Source: Brachyspira alvinipulli ATCC 51933
GTDB taxonomy: Bacteria; Spirochaetota; Brachyspiria; Brachyspirales; Brachyspiraceae
Reading direction: 5' to 3'
Assembly (NCBI RefSeq): GCF_000518245.1
Contig: NZ_KI912406.1
Coordinates: 166,080-230,079, forward strand
Length of the DNA stretch: 64,000 nt
Part shown: one piece after another, positions 1 to 8,529 of the stretch
How positions within the stretch are numbered: the first letter of the stretch is position 1
Layout: the number at the start of each line of letters is the position of its first letter
Made by a program: the position numbers and the translations under genes
Notes under the pieces: generated by a model
Database searches by the model: none
Told to the model about the DNA's origin: nothing
Seen by the model: the letters and a program-made list of their open reading frames with translations, nothing else

Positions 1-1
1 T

Positions 2-652
2 AGTTATAAAAAGGTTTGGTATGTAGGTACTTATAGTGAAGAAGCAGCTAATATGCAGGGGAAAATAATTGTTGATAGCTGGAATGCTAATAGTAGTTGG
101 GATAAAAATGGTGATGGAAAGATACAATGTGCTATATTACAGGGCGAACCTGGACATTATGATACAGAAATTAGAACAAAAAATGTTATATCTTTTATTG
201 AAAATAGTGGTTTAGAAGTAGAAGTATTGGAGAAAAAAACAGCTATGTGGGATAAGGACAGAGCTAAAATGATTGTTGATGAATGGATGTCTGATAATTC
301 AAACAGTAATTTAGAATATATTATTGCCAATAATGATTCTATGGCATTAGGGGCATTAAGAGCTATACAATCTATAGGGTATAATACAGGAGATTCAAAT
401 AAATATATCCCTATAGTTGGAATTGATGCTATAAATGAAGTTGTAGATGAGATAGCAAATGGTAATATTGTAGGTACTGTTCTTAATGATAGTTTTACTC
501 AGGCTAAAGCGGTTGCTGATTTATCTATTAGTTTATTTAATGGTAATGTAAGTCCTATACTTGGTACTGCTTGGACACTTGATAATAATAAATCAGTGAG
601 AATTCATTATAAGCCTATAACATTGGAAAAATTAGGTGAAATTAGAAGATAG
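2..652 (+). CDS. mglB: Galactose/glucose-binding protein MglB, C-terminal part (cut by window edge)
   Basis: The reading frame is open from the first base, so the gene begins left of the window; the first in-frame Met (position 53) is internal. The product is the C-terminal ~216 residues of a periplasmic sugar-binding protein of the MglB type (periplasmic binding protein 4 fold), which feeds galactose or glucose to the MglAC transporter. Almost every segment aligns with the complete MglB that follows: WYVGT, the DKNGDG calcium-loop-like motif, GEPGH, TAMWD, NNDAMALGAL-like, and PIVGIDAI. It is therefore one of two tandem binding-protein genes. No clear terminator separates them. The two proteins have diverged at many positions, so this is an old duplication rather than an assembly artefact. 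Confidence 0.93.
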   Translation, partial: SYKKVWYVGTYSEEAANMQGKIIVDSWNANSSWDKNGDGKIQCAILQGEPGHYDTEIRTKNVISFIENSGLEVEVLEKKTAMWDKDRAKMIVDEWMSDNSNSNLEYIIANNDSMALGALRAIQSIGYNTGDSNKYIPIVGIDAINEVVDEIANGNIVGTVLNDSFTQAKAVADLSISLFNGNVSPILGTAWTLDNNKSVRIHYKPITLEKLGEIRR

Positions 653-709
653 TGTTTTATAAAATTTTATTTTGTATTAAATTAATAGGATTATTAGTAT
701 AATTTTAAC

Positions 710-737
710 TTGATTTAATAAATAAAATTTATATACT
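710..737 (+). promoter_or_regulatory. Candidate sigma70 promoter for second mglB
   Basis: TTGATT at 710-715 and TATACT at 732-737 are separated by 16 bp, about 43 bp upstream of the start codon. This would allow the second mglB and the downstream transport genes to be transcribed independently of the first copy. The region is very AT-rich, so a chance match is possible. Confidence 0.4.
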
Positions 738-779
738 TAATCTTAGAGAATATTAATTAATTTAAGGAGTTTTCAGACT

Positions 780-1835
780 ATGAAAAAATCACTTATTGCT
801 ATGGGAGCATTAATAATGTCTTCTATTTTCGTAATGTCATGTGGCGGCGGACAGGCTTCATCCTCTTCTACTACTGCTACAGATGGTCCTACTATCGGAG
901 TAACAATTTACCGTTATGATGATAACTTTATGTCTTTCTACAGAAGGAACATTGAAAGCAGAATGAGCGGAAAAGCAAATTTGATAATCAATGATTCACA
1001 AAATAACCAAGCTCAGCAAAATGACCAAGTTGATGTAATGCTTAATAAAGATGCAAAAGTTTTAGCTATTAACTTGGTAGACCCTCAAGCTGCTCAAACT
1101 ATCATAGATAAAGCTAAAGCTAAAGAAATACCTGTTGTATTCTTTAACAAACAGCCTAGTGCTGAAGCTATGGCTAGCTATGATAAAACTTGGTATGTAG
1201 GTACTACTCCTGAAGAATCAGGCGATATGCAAGGAAAAATCGTTGTAGATACTTGGAAAGCTAATGCTGCTTGGGATAAAAATGGAGATGGTGTTATACA
1301 GTATGTATTATTAAAAGGTGAACCAGGACACCCAGATGCTGAAGCTAGAACTAGTCACGTTACTTTATACATTACTAATAATGGCGTTAAAGTAGAAAGA
1401 TTAGAACCAGAACAAACAGCTATGTGGGATACTGCAAAAGCTAAAGATATAGTTGACGCTTGGATGCAAAAACATGGCGATAAAATTGAATATATTTTCT
1501 GTAATAATGATGCTATGGCTTTAGGTGCTTTACAATCAGTACAAGCTTTAGGATATAACAAAGAAGGCGAAACTAATAAATATATACCTATAGTTGGTGT
1601 TGATGCTATTCCAGAAATGATTAATGAAATCAAAAAAGGAACTGTAGCAGGTTCTGTTCTTAATGACCCAGTTGGTCAATCTCAGGCTTTAGTAGACATT
1701 TCTTTAAATGTTGCTGCTGGTAAAGATCCATTAGATGGTACTACTTGGACTTTGGACGAAGTTAAAGCAGTTCGCGTTCCTTATGTTCCTATAACTAAAG
1801 ATAATGTAAATGTTGCTGAAGAAGCTTACAAATAA
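780..1835 (+). CDS. mglB: Galactose/glucose ABC transporter substrate-binding lipoprotein MglB
   Basis: High-affinity sugar-binding component of an Mgl-type importer. The protein (351 aa) starts with a lipoprotein signal: positively charged MKK, a hydrophobic core and the lipobox VMSC, with Cys21 as the lipidated residue. A Gly/Ser linker follows and then the two-lobed sugar-binding domain. DKNGDG, around residues 165-170, resembles the EF-hand-like calcium loop of E. coli MglB. AAGGAG lies 10 nt upstream of the ATG. It is followed by a terminator hairpin and then mglA, an arrangement that should give more binding protein than transporter. The exact sugar (glucose, galactose or both) cannot be read from sequence. 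Confidence 0.95.
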   Translation: MKKSLIAMGALIMSSIFVMSCGGGQASSSSTTATDGPTIGVTIYRYDDNFMSFYRRNIESRMSGKANLIINDSQNNQAQQNDQVDVMLNKDAKVLAINLVDPQAAQTIIDKAKAKEIPVVFFNKQPSAEAMASYDKTWYVGTTPEESGDMQGKIVVDTWKANAAWDKNGDGVIQYVLLKGEPGHPDAEARTSHVTLYITNNGVKVERLEPEQTAMWDTAKAKDIVDAWMQKHGDKIEYIFCNNDAMALGALQSVQALGYNKEGETNKYIPIVGVDAIPEMINEIKKGTVAGSVLNDPVGQSQALVDISLNVAAGKDPLDGTTWTLDEVKAVRVPYVPITKDNVNVAEEAYK

Positions 1836-1852
1836 TAAATAGTTTGTTATTG

Positions 1853-1884
1853 ACAGGGATATTTTTTAATATCCCTGTTTTTTT
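1853..1884 (+). terminator. Intra-operon terminator/attenuator between mglB and mglA
   Basis: A perfect 10-bp stem (1853-1862 with 1869-1878), a 6-nt loop and a run of six T residues form a textbook intrinsic terminator. It lies between genes that must both be made, so it probably works as a partial terminator reducing mglA and mglC expression relative to mglB. No separate consensus promoter is obvious for mglA. Confidence 0.85.
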
Positions 1885-1940
1885 AAAAGGGTTTTAATAT
1901 ATTATTATTTTTTTAGTTATTTTGTAAAGGTTTAATATAT

Positions 1941-3440
1941 ATGGATAAAAAAGTTATTCTTGAAATGAAAGGTATTTCAAAGTCTTTCCCTGGTGTTAAA
2001 GCTTTGGATGATGTTCAGCTTACTGTAAGAGAAGGCGAAGTTGTGGCACTTATGGGAGAAAATGGTGCTGGTAAATCTACTTTAATGAAATGTCTATTTG
2101 GTATATATCATAAAGATAGCGGAGTAATATTATTGGATGGTAAAGAGGTAAATTTTACTTCACCTAAGCAGGCTTTAAATAATGGTGTTGCTATGGTGCA
2201 TCAAGAATTAAATCAGGTTAGACAAAGAAATATATCTGATAATATATGGCTTGGTAAATATCCTACTAAATTCGGATTAGTTGATGAAAAGAAAATGTAT
2301 GATGATACTAAAGCTATATTTGATGATTTGGAAATACCTTTGGATCCTAGAACAAAAGTTTCTACATTATCCGTATCTGAAATGCAAATGGTTGAAATAG
2401 CTAAAGCTGTTTCATATAATTCTAAAATATTGGTATTAGATGAACCTACAAGTTCATTGACTGAAAAAGAAGTAGCTAAATTATTTAAAATCATACGCAA
2501 ACTTCAAAGCAGAGGAGTTGGTATGATTTATATATCACATAAGATGGAAGAAATTTTGCAAATATCTGATGAAGTTACGATAATGAGGGATGGAAAATAT
2601 GTAGCTACTACTCCTGCAAAAGAATTGACAACTGATATGATAATTAAGCAAATGGTTGGAAGAGATTTAACTAACCGTTTCCCAGAAAAGACAAATGTTC
2701 CAGGAGAAAATATTTTAGAAATAAAAGATTTTACTGCATTTTATCAGCCTTCACTTAAGGAAGTTAATTTTAGTGTAAGAAAAGGAGAGGTATTTGGAAT
2801 TGCAGGACTGGTAGGAGCTAAAAGAACTGAAGTTTTAGAAAGCATATTTGGAATGAGAACTTTATCTTCAGGTCATGTAGTTAAGATGGATCATGAAGTG
2901 AACAATTCTTCTACTAGAAAAGCAATAAGGAACGGTTTTGCTTTGGTTACAGAAGAGAGGAGACAAACTGGAATATTTGGAATGCTCTCTATCAATTTTA
3001 ATTCTACAATAGCTAATATAGATAGTTATAAAAATAAATTTGGATTTTTAGATAATAAAAAGATGCAGGAAGATACTAAATGGGTAATAGATAGTATGCA
3101 GGTAAAAACTCCTTCTGAGAAAACTGCGATACAATCTTTATCAGGAGGTAATCAGCAAAAGGTTATTTTAGGAAGATGGCTTTTAAGCAAACCGGATATA
3201 CTTATGCTTGATGAACCCACACGCGGTATTGATGTAGGGGCTAAGTATGATATATACAGACTTATTATAGATTTAGCTACTGTTGGAAAGGCTGTAATAG
3301 TGGTTAGTTCTGAAATGCCTGAATTATTAGGTATAACTGATAGGATTATGGTTATGAGCAATGGACGTGTTGCTGGTATTGTTGAGACTAAAAATACTAA
3401 TCAGGAAGAAATTATGGCATTGTCTGCTAAATATTTATAA
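1941..3440 (+). CDS. mglA: Galactose/methylgalactoside ABC transporter ATP-binding protein MglA
   Basis: Cytoplasmic ATPase of the sugar importer: 499 aa with two fused ABC domains, the usual length of the family. Domain 1 has Walker [10 protein letters not shown] (residues 39-47), a signature variant LSVSEMQ (143-149) and Walker [10 protein letters not shown] (163-171). Domain 2 has the degenerate Walker A GLVGAKRT (about 289-296), as in E. coli MglA, a canonical LSGGNQQ signature and Walker [10 protein letters not shown]. Only the first site is expected to be fully catalytic, as is known for this family. An AAAGG lies 10 nt before the ATG, and mglC follows after 22 bp. Confidence 0.95.
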   Translation: MDKKVILEMKGISKSFPGVKALDDVQLTVREGEVVALMGENGAGKSTLMKCLFGIYHKDSGVILLDGKEVNFTSPKQALNNGVAMVHQELNQVRQRNISDNIWLGKYPTKFGLVDEKKMYDDTKAIFDDLEIPLDPRTKVSTLSVSEMQMVEIAKAVSYNSKILVLDEPTSSLTEKEVAKLFKIIRKLQSRGVGMIYISHKMEEILQISDEVTIMRDGKYVATTPAKELTTDMIIKQMVGRDLTNRFPEKTNVPGENILEIKDFTAFYQPSLKEVNFSVRKGEVFGIAGLVGAKRTEVLESIFGMRTLSSGHVVKMDHEVNNSSTRKAIRNGFALVTEERRQTGIFGMLSINFNSTIANIDSYKNKFGFLDNKKMQEDTKWVIDSMQVKTPSEKTAIQSLSGGNQQKVILGRWLLSKPDILMLDEPTRGIDVGAKYDIYRLIIDLATVGKAVIVVSSEMPELLGITDRIMVMSNGRVAGIVETKNTNQEEIMALSAKYL

Positions 3441-3462
3441 TTTAACTAAAAAAGGAATAATC

Positions 3463-4485
3463 ATGGATAATAATAAAATAAACATTAAAACTATTAAATC
3501 ATTTGTATTAAACAATGCTATATTTGCGGCATTACTGTTAATAATTATAGGTATTATCATTAAAGACCCTAGTTTCTTTAAATTAAGTAACTTCTTAAAT
3601 ATATTTGCTCAGGCTTCTACACGTATGATAATAGCTGTAGGTATTGGTACTCTTTTGGTAACTCAAGGTAACGACTTAGGTGCTGGTAGAGCTGTTGGAC
3701 TTGCTGCTGTTGTAAGTGCTTCACTTTTACAATCTACTACTAACCCTACTAGAATGTATCCTGATTTACCTGTACTTCCTGTTATACTTCCTATACTTTT
3801 AGTTATGCTTATACTTATGGTATTTGGACTTATAAATGGTTTTATCATTTCTAAACTTTATGTAACTCCATTTATTGCTACTTTAGGTATGCAGCTTATA
3901 CTTTATGGTGTAACTAGTACTTATTTTGACAGACCTCCTTATGGTGCTCAGCCTATTGGTGGACTTGATCCTAGATTTACTAATTTAGCTCAAGGCGGTA
4001 TCAAATTAGGTAGTTTTACTATTTCATACTTAATTATATTTGCTATCATAATAACTGCTATAATGTGGATTATTTGGAATAAAACTAAGTTAGGTAAAAA
4101 CATATTTGCTGTTGGAGGCAACCCTGAAGCTGCTGCAGTTTCTGGTGTAAATATTCCTCTTACCCTTATGATAGTTTATACTATGGCTGGTGCTTTATAT
4201 GGTATAGCTGGTTCATTAGAGGTTGCTCGTGTTGGTTCTGCTACTAACAACTTGGGTAACGGTTATGAGCTTGACGCTATTGCTGCTTGTGTAGTTGGAG
4301 GAGTTTCATTCTCTGGTGGTATTGGTTCTATCTTAGGTATTGTATCTGGTGTATTAATATTCCAAGTTATTAACTATGGTATGACATTCGTTGGTATTTC
4401 TCCGTATATGCAGTATATAATTAAAGGTGCTATCATTATAGCTGCTGTAGCTGTTGATACACAAAAATATTTGAAAAAAGTGTGA
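3463..4485 (+). CDS. mglC: Galactose/methylgalactoside ABC transporter permease MglC
   Basis: Inner-membrane permease of the sugar importer: 340 aa of mostly hydrophobic sequence with eight to ten membrane spans, matching the BPD_transp_2 (RbsC/MglC) family. Family hallmarks are visible, including the GTLLVTQGNDLGAGRAVGLA region and the GGNPEAAAVSGVN loop that contacts the ATPase. I chose the ATG at 3463 because AAAGGA lies 6 nt upstream and the preceding part of the long frame overlaps mglA with no membrane character. It is the last conserved transporter gene; a 51-residue membrane protein follows after 12 bp. Confidence 0.95.
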   Translation: MDNNKINIKTIKSFVLNNAIFAALLLIIIGIIIKDPSFFKLSNFLNIFAQASTRMIIAVGIGTLLVTQGNDLGAGRAVGLAAVVSASLLQSTTNPTRMYPDLPVLPVILPILLVMLILMVFGLINGFIISKLYVTPFIATLGMQLILYGVTSTYFDRPPYGAQPIGGLDPRFTNLAQGGIKLGSFTISYLIIFAIIITAIMWIIWNKTKLGKNIFAVGGNPEAAAVSGVNIPLTLMIVYTMAGALYGIAGSLEVARVGSATNNLGNGYELDAIAACVVGGVSFSGGIGSILGIVSGVLIFQVINYGMTFVGISPYMQYIIKGAIIIAAVAVDTQKYLKKV

Positions 4486-4497
4486 TAGGGTTTTATT

Positions 4498-4653
4498 ATG
4501 GAATATGATAATAATAATGATCCTTTTAGAAGAGAGTTTAATAAGAAGGAGACTAGAAAACGTACTTTAAAATCTTGGATATTCTTAGGTTTTATATTTA
4601 TGATATTTTTAGTTGCCGAGTTTATTAGATATATAATGAGTATAATTTATTAA
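4498..4653 (+). CDS. Small single-span membrane protein downstream of mglC
   Basis: A 51-residue frame follows mglC by 12 bp and ends just before a terminator. The N-terminal half is highly charged (many Asp, Asn, Arg and Lys residues) and the C-terminal half is a single hydrophobic segment, roughly residues 27-50, predicting a cytoplasmic tail with one membrane span. No canonical ribosome site precedes the ATG beyond a GGG triplet, so translation may be coupled to mglC. It may be a small accessory subunit of the transporter or unrelated. I recognise no family, and being under 60 codons it could be missed by routine annotation. Confidence 0.55.
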   Translation: MEYDNNNDPFRREFNKKETRKRTLKSWIFLGFIFMIFLVAEFIRYIMSIIY

Positions 4654-4663
4654 TGAAATATTA

Positions 4664-4700
4664 AAGGCTGTGCTGATAATTTTATTAGCGCAGCCTTTTT
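4664..4700. terminator. Bidirectional terminator between mgl operon and META lipoprotein gene
   Basis: An 11-bp stem (4664-4674 with 4687-4697, one T-G wobble) is followed by T residues on the plus strand, with an A/T-rich flank on the other side. It closes the rightward mgl operon and overlaps the stop codon of the convergent leftward gene. Confidence 0.7.
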
Positions 4701-5082
4701 ATTCTTCTATTTCTTCATAAATAAGCGGTTCATCAATAAATGTTGTGTATATTAAAAGTTTATTATTTTCTATTTTGAAAGAGTATGCTGTTTGAAGTAT
4801 TGATATATAATCTCCTTCAGCTTTTCTTTTCTGAGCATTATCAGTTTTTCTTGTAGTTTTTATCATATCTATTGAAATTAAGTCCCCTTTAATTGTACAA
4901 TTAGCCCAATAATCATTTATAGCAGATTTTCCGTATATTTTATTATTGTCTATACTTATAGTAATATTCATAGCTGTATGCATATTTATAAGTTTATAAA
5001 CTTTTACTTTTTCTACAGTTTCCGGATGCTTTACTGGTGATGATTTAAGACAATAAGAACATGAAATTAATGGATGGGACAT
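4699..5082 (-). CDS. META-domain (HslJ-like) putative lipoprotein; true start probably upstream at 5127
   Basis: Residues about 35-115 match the META/HslJ fold: a Gly-x-Ser-Ala-x-N-x-Y-x-A-x-C segment, then TTR, then an acidic Gly-Asp and a YSFKIENNKLLIYT-like strand. Such domains occur in envelope-stress lipoproteins. The coordinates use the first conventional start codon, but that leaves a lipobox (LISC) only eight residues in, with no charged N-region. Upstream the frame continues for 15 codons with no ATG, GTG or TTG, reaching an ATT at 5127-5125 placed 7 nt after AAGGAG. Starting there gives a normal lipoprotein signal (Lys, hydrophobic core, LISC). The extended gene overlaps the upstream GNAT-like gene by 10 bp, suggesting coupled translation. 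Confidence 0.7.
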   Translation of the reverse strand: MSHPLISCSYCLKSSPVKHPETVEKVKVYKLINMHTAMNITISIDNNKIYGKSAINDYWANCTIKGDLISIDMIKTTRKTDNAQKRKAEGDYISILQTAYSFKIENNKLLIYTTFIDEPLIYEEIEE

Positions 5083-5117
5083 TAATAATGTAATACAAAA
5101 TATTATCTTTGCTAAGT

Positions 5118-5627
5118 TTAAAATAATGTAAGTTCTCCTTCTTTGCTTCCGCCTCCAGTAAGATCTTCAAATGTATCAATACCACCTGCATTGTTTCCAT
5201 TATCAAATGCACCGGACGAATTCCCTTTAAGTACATCCTCAAATATTGGTGAACTTATTAATCTAGTATAAGCCTGATTTTGATTCTTTTCAAACTGAAT
5301 ATTAGGATTTGTTTTAATGGCATGTGTTAATAACAATTTGGCAAATCCATTCCTTCTATATGGATAATTTACATAAATATATTTTAATACATTATCTTTG
5401 GATATATAATAATATCCATGTATTCTTCCGTCTATGGTTAGTAATCCTATATTAGTATTATTAGTATGTAGTATTTTAAAGAAATAAGGTTCTGTATAAA
5501 CTATTTCTTTATTATCCTTTATTTTTATATTGCGTATAAAATTTTCCAGCTCATTTCTGTATATACTATTATATTCTATAACCACTACTGATGGATATTC
5601 TTCATGTTCTATAATTGTAGCTGGCAT
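5118..5627 (-). CDS. GNAT-like acetyltransferase domain protein
   Basis: A 169-aa cytoplasmic protein whose centre resembles the acetyl-CoA-binding part of GNAT N-acetyltransferases. A strand YIYVNYPYRR is followed by RRNGFAKLLLTHAI, equivalent to the pyrophosphate-binding loop and helix alpha3. The C-terminal ~45 residues are Gly/Asn-rich and probably disordered. The ATG is preceded by a GGGGGA ribosome site. The gene is transcribed with the META lipoprotein, whose likely start lies inside its last codons. The substrate cannot be deduced. The GNAT match is by pattern only and the N-terminal strands are divergent. Confidence 0.6.
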   Translation of the reverse strand: MPATIIEHEEYPSVVVIEYNSIYRNELENFIRNIKIKDNKEIVYTEPYFFKILHTNNTNIGLLTIDGRIHGYYYISKDNVLKYIYVNYPYRRNGFAKLLLTHAIKTNPNIQFEKNQNQAYTRLISSPIFEDVLKGNSSGAFDNGNNAGGIDTFEDLTGGGSKEGELTLF

Positions 5628-5766
5628 ATAATTAATCCCCCAAGATTAGATACAATATATTATTTTTTAATATCGACAATACTTAATTTTTTATTGACTA
5701 TTTTATATTTATAATATAGTCTTTTATATAAGTATAATAAAAATTAAAATATATTCAATAGTTTAT

Positions 5767-7770
5767 ATGGTTATTTTTGATAAAACTTTTTACAAAAAAC
5801 AAATAAATATTTTAAAAGCATTCTTTTTTAGAGCATTAGATTTTATTCCTAGTGTGCTTACAGGAATGTTTGTACTTGTCATATCAAATAATCTATTTGG
5901 AAGAGAAAATTCTACTATAGGTATAATTACTATATTTATATGTGCATTTATGAGGCAAAGTTTTACAGTTTCATCTTTTCCTATGACAGCATTTATAATA
6001 TTGCTTCTTGGTTTTTTGGCTACTATAGCAGAACAAAATATAGTTTTTATAGTTTTATTTAATTTTATAGTTCCTTTCTGTATAGTTTTTCTATTATCTG
6101 ATGATTTTGTGCCTAGAAATTATTTTATATATGGATTTTGCTATGTATTACTGCAGGCTTATAATATACCAATATCTAATATACATTTAAGAATGGAGGC
6201 TATACTTACAGCATTATTAATATCATTTGTATTTTTAGTATTAAATAAATTTTTAAATAGGCATAAAGTATCAAATGATCTTGCATTCAACAGTATTCGT
6301 ATAATAAATAAAAAATTATTGTCATTATATAATAAATCATGTTCTTTAAGAAGGGGAAAAAATGATGAATTGTTTTCTATAATCAATTCTTATACATCAG
6401 CTATATATGTAGATTCATTAAAAAGACATGGTATAATGAATAATAGAAATATTAATCATTTTGAATTAGTTTTATTTTTAGAAGAAATAAATCAATTAAT
6501 AAATAAAGAATATGAGAAACTAAATATTTTAAGTGATGATGATTTAAATTATTTTTTGCAGCTTTCAAAATTGTTGGATAGAATAGCTAATTTGCTTAAG
6601 CATGATATATCAAAACAAGAAAAAGATTTTAATTCTGTTATTTCTGGTATTAAATATTTTTATGATAATTATTATTTAAGCGATGAAAAATCTAATTATG
6701 AATGGATATATGTTATAAGAAAATTACATAGAATATTGTATAAAATGTTTGAAAATAAAAAAGATGATTTAGAGATAAAAAGGGTATTTAATTTAAAATT
6801 TATAAGATTAAAAAAAGAATTCAATATAAATAAATGCCATTTTAGATTTGCTTTAAAAATGGGAATAATAATGTGTATATCTTTTACTATAAGATATTTT
6901 CTTCCAGAAGGAATTGCTGTAAGAGGTTATTGGCTTCCTATACTTTCTTATATTATGCTTTATCCTTTTTATGAAGAACAAAAAGCTAATTTGAAAATAG
7001 ATGTATTTGGTAATTTTATAGGAGTAATAATATTTGCCGCTGTTTTTAGATATGTTCCAAATGAGATTATTATACCTTCTATAGGTGTATGTTTTGTTTT
7101 ATCTTTGTCTTCTGTTAATGGATTTTTCAAAAAGATATACGGTACAATATCAGCTTTAATATCATCATTTCCATATATGGGCAGATTAATTTCTACATCA
7201 TCAAGGGTCGGATTTATACTTATAGCATTATCTATTGTATGGGTGTTTGATCATTTTATTATAAAAACTGAAAGTCATAAAGGTATGGTTGATAAAATAA
7301 GCGAACTTATAGAAATAGATACAATACTTATAAATCAAATAAAAAAAGCTATTAACAATGAAGATACATCAGAATATTTATATGAAATAATATTAAAGGC
7401 ATACATGATAAAGAATAATATTATTATACATGAAAAAAATCAAACTAGATATAAAGGAACACCAATAACAGATTCATTAATTGAAAGTAACAGCAAATTT
7501 ATAGTAGAAGCAGAGCAAATAATATCTTTAATAAAGACTTATAATAGAGAAGAAGATAGACAGAATATGCTTATATTTATAGAACAAATAGCTAATATTT
7601 TAGGAAATACTGCTAAACTTTTTAGAAATGAAATAAATGATTTCAATGAAGAAAATAAAATAAAAACGATAGAAAGTGATTCTTATATATTTCACAGATT
7701 AGAAAATTGTTTTGATAGTATAAATTCTATTAATAATTCTATAAAAAATAATATTAGCAATATATTTTAA
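5767..7770 (+). CDS. FUSC-family integral membrane protein (aromatic acid exporter-like)
   Basis: A 667-aa protein with two membrane blocks, about residues 20-165 and 365-500, separated and followed by long charged, helical cytoplasmic regions. This is the layout of FUSC/YccS/AaeB-type proteins, some of which export aromatic carboxylic acids. Family-like features are the FIPSVLTGMF start of the first block and the RGYWLPILSYIMLYP segment opening the second, matching the 'fusaric acid resistance' signature around a conserved Trp-Leu-Pro. No good Shine-Dalgarno is visible before the ATG. The transported substrate is unknown. The gene stands alone, divergent from the GNAT/META pair. Confidence 0.75.
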   Translation: MVIFDKTFYKKQINILKAFFFRALDFIPSVLTGMFVLVISNNLFGRENSTIGIITIFICAFMRQSFTVSSFPMTAFIILLLGFLATIAEQNIVFIVLFNFIVPFCIVFLLSDDFVPRNYFIYGFCYVLLQAYNIPISNIHLRMEAILTALLISFVFLVLNKFLNRHKVSNDLAFNSIRIINKKLLSLYNKSCSLRRGKNDELFSIINSYTSAIYVDSLKRHGIMNNRNINHFELVLFLEEINQLINKEYEKLNILSDDDLNYFLQLSKLLDRIANLLKHDISKQEKDFNSVISGIKYFYDNYYLSDEKSNYEWIYVIRKLHRILYKMFENKKDDLEIKRVFNLKFIRLKKEFNINKCHFRFALKMGIIMCISFTIRYFLPEGIAVRGYWLPILSYIMLYPFYEEQKANLKIDVFGNFIGVIIFAAVFRYVPNEIIIPSIGVCFVLSLSSVNGFFKKIYGTISALISSFPYMGRLISTSSRVGFILIALSIVWVFDHFIIKTESHKGMVDKISELIEIDTILINQIKKAINNEDTSEYLYEIILKAYMIKNNIIIHEKNQTRYKGTPITDSLIESNSKFIVEAEQIISLIKTYNREEDRQNMLIFIEQIANILGNTAKLFRNEINDFNEENKIKTIESDSYIFHRLENCFDSINSINNSIKNNISNIF

Positions 7771-7871
7771 TAATTACATTGATATATATACTGGGGGATA
7801 TGTTAATATATAATTTGAATTAAATGTATTTATATCTATAATTCATACAAATATAAAAATATGGATTAGAT

Positions 7872-8528
7872 ATGAAAAAAGTTATTTTTTTATTTGTATT
7901 AATTATAACAATATCATCAAATGCATTTTCTCAATTAGGTTTTTTTAGTTTAGGGTATATACTTCCTTTAGGTGGAAGTTTGCCTTCATATTATATAGGT
8001 AATCAGAAGAACATTTATAAATCACAATCAGCTTTTGAAATAGGTTTTTTACTGCAGCCTACATATAATTTTATTTTAGAAAGAAATGTTATATTAGGTT
8101 TAGGTATGGATTTAGGTTATCAAAGAGATAGTTATGGATTTATAGATAATATAGATGGGCAGAAATATACCCATGTTTTTGATAGTTTAAATATTGGCGG
8201 ATATTTTGAAACTATGTTTGCCCGTATGTTTATGGTCGGTTTAGGGGGAGGTGTAAAAGTTCCTCTTGGAGGAAGCTATAGGTATGATTATATAATAGAA
8301 GTTTTAAATTACAGCAGACTTAAAAGCAGATTTGACACTATAGTAATACCTTATATAAAATTTCTTGTAGGTATGAAAACGTTTGTTAGTTTTAGCGGAA
8401 TTAGTTTAAGTTTTTATGTTAATTACGATTTTCCTGTAATGAAATATAAAAAAACATCTATTCAGTTCTCATCTGTAGATTTGGGAGTACAAATAGGTTT
8501 ATATTTTTCAAATTTATCTTATGAATAA
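7872..8528 (+). CDS. Putative outer-membrane beta-barrel protein
   Basis: A 218-aa exported protein with a cleavable signal peptide (MKKVIFLFVLIITISSNAFS, cleavage probably before Gln21). The mature part is a series of alternating hydrophobic/aromatic strands rich in Gly, Tyr and Phe, ending in an aromatic strand (GLYFSNLSYE), as expected for an 8-10-stranded outer-membrane barrel. I recognise no named family. It follows the FUSC gene by about 100 bp in the same direction and ends 1 bp before the stop of the convergent gene, with no terminator between. Confidence 0.7.
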   Translation: MKKVIFLFVLIITISSNAFSQLGFFSLGYILPLGGSLPSYYIGNQKNIYKSQSAFEIGFLLQPTYNFILERNVILGLGMDLGYQRDSYGFIDNIDGQKYTHVFDSLNIGGYFETMFARMFMVGLGGGVKVPLGGSYRYDYIIEVLNYSRLKSRFDTIVIPYIKFLVGMKTFVSFSGISLSFYVNYDFPVMKYKKTSIQFSSVDLGVQIGLYFSNLSYE

Positions 8529-8529
8529 A

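Noticed and set aside
3361..3462. 34-residue N-terminal extension of MglC
   Set aside because: It overlaps mglA out of frame, while the ATG at 3463 has its own AAAGGA ribosome site.
5045..5242. 65-aa minus-strand frame between the META and GNAT-like genes
   Set aside because: It is out of frame with both neighbours, covers parts of each and has no gene-like features.
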